From Actinoplanes sp. M2I2 (GTDB lineage: Bacteria > Actinomycetota > Actinomycetes > Mycobacteriales > Micromonosporaceae): 64,000 nt of DNA. The DNA is taken from the NCBI RefSeq assembly GCF_023544445.1, contig NZ_JALPVJ010000005.1, forward strand, positions 558,001 through 622,000, given 5' to 3'. Below are positions 57,890 through 64,000 of the stretch, in pieces. The position numbers and the translations under genes are program-made. Numbering within the stretch: position 1 is the stretch's first letter; each line of letters starts with the position of its first letter. The notes below the pieces were generated by a model. That model was given only the letters and a program-made list of their open reading frames with translations, ran no database searches and had not been told where the DNA came from.

Positions 57890-60546
57890 CGAGACAAGAG
57901 TGCCTCAAGCCGGCGGTTGACGGCAGCCAACGTGGCCCGCACCATCGCATGCCGGTCGTCACTGGTCACCACGGCCGAACCGGCCAGCTGCTCGACCCAG
58001 CCGCCGCACGAGAGCAGTAGCACGACCACGGCGACCTGGGCGGCACCGAAAGGCACGGCGGCCGCGTGCTCCACGAAGCAGCGCGCCGGGCCGTCCGGGT
58101 GGTCGGACTCGGCCAGCAACTCGTCGACCGCGCCGGCCGTCGCCATCGCGCACAGGCGCAGCAGGTAGCCGTCGACGGCAGGGCCGCTGGCCAGCCCGGA
58201 CGCGGTGCGGTCGCCGACGGCCAGCCGGACCTCCACGGTGGCGTCCGAGCCGAACGTGTTGACGTGCACGTTCTCGATGACGATGCGGGGGCCGGGGTGC
58301 TCACCGGGATAGAGGGGGCGAGGCGGGCCGCAGTCGACGGCGGTGGGGACGACCTCGGCCGCTCCCTCCGGCTCGGGGACGAGCCGGGCCGCGGCGGCGT
58401 GGCGGTCGCGGGCCTCCCGCTCCCGGTTCTCACGGTCCCTGGTCTCGCGGTCCCTGGTCTCGCGCTCTCTGGTCTCGCGCTCCTTGGTTTCGCGCTCCTT
58501 GACCTCGCGGACGCGGGCCTCCTGCTCACGGGCGGCGCGCTCGCGGATCTCACGCTCCTGGGCGTCGCGGCGCTCCTGGGCGTCGCGGCGCTCCTGGGCG
58601 TCGCGGCGCTCCTGCACCTCGCGGCGCTCCTGGGCGTCGCGGTCGCGGGTCTCGCGTTCACGAGCCTCCCGGTCGCGGGCTTCACGCTCCCTCGCTTCGC
58701 GCTCCCGGGTCTCGCGTTCGCGGGTCTCACTTTCCCGGGCTTCACGCTCGCGGGTCTCACGCTCGCGGGTCTCACGCTCGCGGGTCTCACGCTCGCGGGT
58801 CTCACGATCGATCGCCTCGCGGCTGACGCGCTCCCCGGCGCGGTTGCTCTCCGAGGAGAAGCGATCGGCCGGCGAACCGGGCAGGGGCGCGGACCGGGCC
58901 GGCCGCCCGGAGGCGGGCTCGGCCGGACGACTGCGGGGCACGAGCGTCGGGCCGGCGGGCGAGGCCGGCGCCTCGGCCGGCCGGGGCGGGGCTAGCGGGC
59001 CGGTCTGGGCCGCCGCCGCCAAGGGCAGGCCGGGGACCTCGCCCGGCATGGCTGCGTCCAGACCCATGCGGTCCTGCAGGAGGCGGGCGACCCGCCGGCT
59101 CACCTCGGCCGGGTCGGCGCCCTCGGCCAGGTCCAGCCGCAGGCTGTGCGCTCCGGTAGGGGTCTGGCGCAGCGACGCGTCGCGCACTCCCTCGACCTCA
59201 CGAACGGCGGCCAGGATCGCCTGCACGTCGAAACCTTCCTGCCGTTCCTGCACCGGGAGCACGTCGCCGCGGCGCAGGTGAGTGGCGATCCGGGCGAGGG
59301 CGGGAGTCTCCGCGGTGGCTTCCACGAGCGGAGGCTCGGGCACGCCGCGGGGCACGTCGGGCTGGGCCGGGACCCGCTGGGGCAGTCCCTGCGGATTGGG
59401 CTCGCCGGGGGCGTCGAGGCGCGCGGTGGTCTCGCCGAAACCCGGGTAGGTGGCCGGCGACTGCTGCGCCGGAGGCACGAACGGCTCGTACGCCTGGGCC
59501 GCCTCGTAGCTCGGCGGCTCGTACGGCTTCGGCGCCTCGTAAGGCTTGGGCACCTCGTACGGCGCGGACGGCTCGTACGAGAGGCGGCGAGGGAAGCTGG
59601 ACGGGTCGTACGCCGGGCGCGCCGGGCCGGACTCGTCGGAGGCCACGCGCGGGACGCCCTGGATCGGGGTGCCGCCGCTGAGCGCGTGGCGGGGCGGCTC
59701 GGTGGTCGAGTGCTCGGCGGTCCCCCAGTCGGCGCGGCGGCCGCCGGGCGTGGCCGGTCGCACCAGCGGCACCGCGGCGCGCTGCTGCACGATCGGGGGC
59801 GCCGGCTCGGGCGCTTCGTCGAGGTCGCCCTCGTACGGGTACGGCGGGGCGCTGCTGGGCGGCGGGGCGTCGTAGGCCCGTGGCGGAGTCGTCCGCCCGG
59901 GTGTCAGCCCGCCGCCGGTGCTCATGCCCGGCTCGCGGCGGTCACCTGTGACCAGACCCGGCTCCCGGGCGGTGACCGGTGGCGGCGGCGAGGTGGGCGT
60001 GGCCGGGGCGGGCCCGGCCGGGCGCGGCTGTTCGTTCTGCGAGGTGAGCGGGCTCAGCAACTGGGAGAAGCGCGACCTGTCCCACCGGGAACCCCCGATC
60101 GTGGACTCCCCGGACGGGGGAATTTCGCCACTCTGTTGCGCGTCGACGAAGCCGGGCGGGGCCGGCGCGGACGCCGGGACGCTCGATGCGGGCTGGGCCG
60201 AGACGGGCGGCGCCGACACCGGCCGGGCCGACGGGGGCCGGGTCGACGGGGGCTGGGTCGACGACAGGGCCGATCCCGGCTGAGCCGACGAAGGCTGAGC
60301 TGATGAAGGCTGAGCTGACGAAGGCTGAGCTGATGAGGGGAATGCCGGATTACGCGGGAAGGAGCGGGTCTCGGCGCCTGGCCGGCGCCAGGCCGGCACG
60401 TCGTCGTCGGTCTCGACCGCCGAGCCCGTGTAGGACCAGGGGCTGTCCGAGGTCGCCCAGCCGTTCACCCGAGCGCGCTCACGCGAATCGGCGCCGTTGC
60501 CGCTGTCCGCGGCTCCGGCGTCTCCGGAATGCCCTGATTCATCCAC
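57886..60546 (-). CDS. 886-residue mosaic protein with (E/R)-rich helix
   Basis: No family recognised. Residues 1-430 are Pro/Ser/Ala/Tyr-rich low complexity, including SSAQP repeats near the start and PYEAPKPYE units. A folded segment of about 70 residues (FDVQAILAAVREVEGVRDASL) follows. Another linker comes next, then about 130 residues of RERETRERE/ERRDAQ-type repeats forming a charged helix. The end is a conserved-looking domain of about 125 residues (VIENVHVNTFGSDATVEVRLAVGDRTASG). GTG 60546 has GAGGAG upstream. There is no signal peptide. It is coupled to the hydrolase gene. Confidence 0.75.
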   Translation of the reverse strand: MDESGHSGDAGAADSGNGADSRERARVNGWATSDSPWSYTGSAVETDDDVPAWRRPGAETRSFPRNPAFPSSAQPSSAQPSSAQPSSAQPGSALSSTQPPSTRPPSARPVSAPPVSAQPASSVPASAPAPPGFVDAQQSGEIPPSGESTIGGSRWDRSRFSQLLSPLTSQNEQPRPAGPAPATPTSPPPPVTAREPGLVTGDRREPGMSTGGGLTPGRTTPPRAYDAPPPSSAPPYPYEGDLDEAPEPAPPIVQQRAAVPLVRPATPGGRRADWGTAEHSTTEPPRHALSGGTPIQGVPRVASDESGPARPAYDPSSFPRRLSYEPSAPYEVPKPYEAPKPYEPPSYEAAQAYEPFVPPAQQSPATYPGFGETTARLDAPGEPNPQGLPQRVPAQPDVPRGVPEPPLVEATAETPALARIATHLRRGDVLPVQERQEGFDVQAILAAVREVEGVRDASLRQTPTGAHSLRLDLAEGADPAEVSRRVARLLQDRMGLDAAMPGEVPGLPLAAAAQTGPLAPPRPAEAPASPAGPTLVPRSRPAEPASGRPARSAPLPGSPADRFSSESNRAGERVSREAIDRETRERETRERETRERETREREARESETRERETREREAREREARDREARERETRDRDAQERREVQERRDAQERRDAQERRDAQEREIRERAAREQEARVREVKERETKERETRERETRDRETRDRENREREARDRHAAAARLVPEPEGAAEVVPTAVDCGPPRPLYPGEHPGPRIVIENVHVNTFGSDATVEVRLAVGDRTASGLASGPAVDGYLLRLCAMATAGAVDELLAESDHPDGPARCFVEHAAAVPFGAAQVAVVVLLLSCGGWVEQLAGSAVVTSDDRHAMVRATLAAVNRRLEALLSR
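58420..58830. repeat. 15/18-nt tandem repeats of the charged helix
   Basis: CGGGTCTCACGCTCG-type 15-nt units (58740-58815 nearly perfect) and an 18-nt CGGCGCTCCTGGGCGTCG unit repeated about three times (58555-58640). Confidence 0.9.
60288..60340. repeat. 15-nt tandem repeat (SSAQP)
   Basis: About four copies of a GCTGAGCTGATGAAG-type unit encoding SSAQP near the N-terminus of the 886-residue protein. Confidence 0.85.
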
Positions 60547-60699
60547 CGCGTGCTCCTCGCTCGCCCCCGCTGAGGCTACCGTGTGCTTGCAGTGGCGATA
60601 AGTTGCAGCGGCGCGACAATTGCCCATCGACAGCATCACGCGCCGATCCGGGCAATCCGCGCCGGCGAACGGGGTCCCACCCCTGGAGGTTCTTCAGAC

Positions 60700-61359
60700 A
60701 TGACCGCTGCGTCCGGCGGAGCCCAGACGGCCCGTCCCACTCGTCTGCCCCGCTCCGCACGCCGTAAGCAGCTGCTCGCGGCGGCTCAGCAGATCTTTGT
60801 GGCGCACGGCTACCACGCCGCGGCGATGGACGACATCGCCGAGCGGGCCGGGGTCTCCAAGCCCGTGCTCTACCAGCACTTCCCGGGCAAGCTCGAGCTC
60901 TATCTCGCGCTCCTCGACACGCACTGCGACGCGATAATCGCCAAGGTTCGCGAAGCCATGCTGGCCACGGCCGATAACAAGGAGCGCGTCAAGGGCGCCG
61001 TCCGGGCGTACTTCGACTTCATGGACCACGAGAGCGAGGCGTTCCGGCTCGTCTTCGAGAGCGATCTGCGCAACGACCCGCAGGTCCGCCAGCGCGTCGA
61101 GCGGGTCGAGCAGGGCAGCATCGCCGCGGTCACCGACACGATCATCTCGGACACCAACCTCGGTGGCGACTCGGCCCGGCTGCTCGCGTCGGGCCTCGTG
61201 GGCGCGGCCGGGCAGTCGGCCCAGTTCTGGCTGGCGAGCGGGCGGCGTACGCCTAAAGCTGAAGCCGAAGCGCTCGTAGCTGCGCTTATCTGGCGGGGAA
61301 TAGCGAGCTTCCCGCTCCAGGGCGGCACATCAGGCGGCACCCCGGCCGAAATCGGATAA
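60700..61359 (+). CDS. TetR-family regulator (Rv3208-like position)
   Basis: 219 residues. HTH region MDDIAERAGVSKPVLYQHFPGKLELYLALL (about residues 43-72). The C-terminal domain is YRxxxE-type TetR. It precedes a DUF3107 gene, as Rv3208 precedes Rv3208A in M. tuberculosis. GGAGG lies about 10 nt before ATG 60700. Confidence 0.92.
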   Translation: MTAASGGAQTARPTRLPRSARRKQLLAAAQQIFVAHGYHAAAMDDIAERAGVSKPVLYQHFPGKLELYLALLDTHCDAIIAKVREAMLATADNKERVKGAVRAYFDFMDHESEAFRLVFESDLRNDPQVRQRVERVEQGSIAAVTDTIISDTNLGGDSARLLASGLVGAAGQSAQFWLASGRRTPKAEAEALVAALIWRGIASFPLQGGTSGGTPAEIG

Positions 61360-61395
61360 CCTGGCACGCGGTAAGACCGCGAGAAGGAGGGCCCC

Positions 61396-61620
61396 GTGGA
61401 GGTCAAGATCGGCGTGCTACACACGCCGCGTGAGCTGGTGCTCGAGAGCGCTCAGACCCCGGCGGAGGTCGAGCAGGCCGTGACCGAGGCGATGGCCAAG
61501 GACAGCGTGCTGTCGCTCACCGACGAAAAGGGCCGCAAGGTGATCATCCCGATCGCCAAGGTGGCGTACGTGGAGATCGCCGAGTCGAACACGCGTCCGT
61601 TCGGATTCACCACCCGCTGA
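61396..61620 (+). CDS. DUF3107 small protein (TB9.4-like)
   Basis: 74 residues, begun by GTG with AAGGAGGGCC upstream. Matches the actinobacterial DUF3107 family (Rv3208A/TB9.4) over its whole length: MEVKIGVLHTPRELVLES and IPIAKVAYVEIAE. Function unknown. It follows the TetR gene by 36 bp, in the same order as in mycobacteria. Confidence 0.9.
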   Translation: MEVKIGVLHTPRELVLESAQTPAEVEQAVTEAMAKDSVLSLTDEKGRKVIIPIAKVAYVEIAESNTRPFGFTTR

Positions 61621-61871
61621 GTCAGTTCTGCCATTGCGGAGGGCGTCCCCACCAGGGGGCGTCCTCCGCGTGCTTTCCGTCGGAAGTCCGCTCTGAGGTG
61701 CACGATCGCTCAGTCGGGTAGACTTGTCGCGTTGCTGTCGACGTCGATCTCTACCGATCGCCGCGGCGACCTGCGCGTGCGGCCCGCTTCTCCAGCGTGT
61801 GGCCCGCGCCCTATCCACACCGCGCCCCAGACTTCCGACGGGCGCACCACGAGAGGCACCCGTAAAATTTC
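61621..61871. other. intergenic region and helicase leader
   Basis: About 250 bp. A hairpin (61636-61669) probably terminates the DUF3107 unit. A TAGACT -10-like hexamer (61719-61724) could start a leader of about 145 nt for the DEAD-box gene. Long leaders are common for cold-responsive RNA helicases, but none of this is proven. Confidence 0.4.
61636..61669 (+). terminator. terminator after DUF3107 gene
   Basis: GCGGAGG (61636-61642) pairs with CCTCCGC (61663-61669) around a partly paired inner loop; GTGCTTTCC follows. Confidence 0.55.
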
Positions 61872-63860
<1,989 letters not shown>

Positions 63861-63871
63861 TCTCCGTACGG

Positions 63872-63907
63872 GAAAGCCCCTCGGCCTTTGACGGTCGGGG
63901 GGCTTTC
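63872..63907 (+). terminator. helicase terminator
   Basis: GAAAGCCCC pairs with GGGGCTTTC around a partly paired loop, followed by GCTTTT. It lies 12 nt past the stop. Confidence 0.8.
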
Positions 63908-63933
63908 GCTTTTCAGCGCCTGTGTCGTGACTG

Positions 63934-64000
63934 CTAAGGCCGAGGCTCGAGGCCCAGGGCGGCGCAGGCGTCGCGGTACATGCGGGCTGCTTCGCCGCGG
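63934..64000 (-). CDS. partial minus-strand gene, C-terminal end only
   Basis: A minus-strand frame enters from the right edge and ends in TAG (63934-63936); the visible end reads EAARMYRDACAALGLEPRP. Too little is seen to name a family. It is a plausible gene end because it is convergent with the helicase. Confidence 0.35.
   Translation of the reverse strand, partial: RGEAARMYRDACAALGLEPRP

Overview
The window is high-GC DNA with actinobacterial gene order, acidic N-terminal extensions on NusG and SecE, GTG and TTG starts, and actinobacterial -10 elements. The best guess is a member of the Micromonosporaceae (Actinoplanes or Micromonospora type). This is inferred from gene content and style, not from a database match. 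No rRNA gene, insertion sequence, prophage or CRISPR array is visible.

Layout. (1) 0.1-15.5 kb, almost all on the minus strand, is the transcription/translation cluster. In transcription order it runs tRNA-Thr, tRNA-Met, rpmG, hadA-like, hadB-like, tRNA-Trp, secE, nusG, rplA, an ABC exporter pair, rplJ, rplL, rpoB, rpoC and a small membrane protein. Remarkably, rplK (L11), expected between nusG and rplA, is absent. Two DnaA boxes sit upstream of the rplJ promoter and its attenuator-type leader. (2) 15.5-29.1 kb holds a membrane GAF-GGDEF-EAL protein with a 46-residue exported peptide upstream, a YajQ-type protein, tRNA-Tyr, and assorted single genes: sulfurtransferase, MOSC protein, luciferase-like oxidoreductase, acyltransferase-SGNH, methyltransferase, MFS transporter and HtpX. 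(3) 29.1-42.6 kb is a reduced complex I cluster, nuoB-C-H-I-J-K-L-M-N, with no nuoA, D, E, F or G. It is broken up by a DUF2252 gene and an opposite-strand Uma2-type gene, and headed by a sphingosine-1-phosphate-lyase-like PLP enzyme. (4) 42.7-51.8 kb holds a GPH-type transporter, gamma-glutamyltransferase, a TetR/epimerase divergent pair with two palindromic operators, a methyltransferase/alkyltransferase-like pair, proB-proA and a DUF1963 gene. (5) 52.0-54.5 kb has two exported surface-type proteins behind a long, structure-rich leader, and a terpene-cyclase-fold protein. (6) 54.6-63.9 kb resembles the Mycobacterium tuberculosis Rv3206c-Rv3211 neighbourhood: moeZ, a DUF3152 protein, a TetR regulator, a DUF3107 protein and a DEAD-box helicase. 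Here it also carries an alpha/beta hydrolase and an 886-residue low-complexity protein.

Recurring themes are in-frame short tandem repeats (often 15 or 18 nt) that create Pro/Ala/Arg/Glu-rich tails in at least six genes, and -10 hexamers about 7 nt upstream of start codons, suggesting leaderless mRNAs. The most unusual points are the missing rplK, the truncated complex I cluster with foreign genes inside it, the tiny exported peptide beside a cyclic-di-GMP enzyme, the structured leader at 53.5 kb and the 886-residue mosaic protein.
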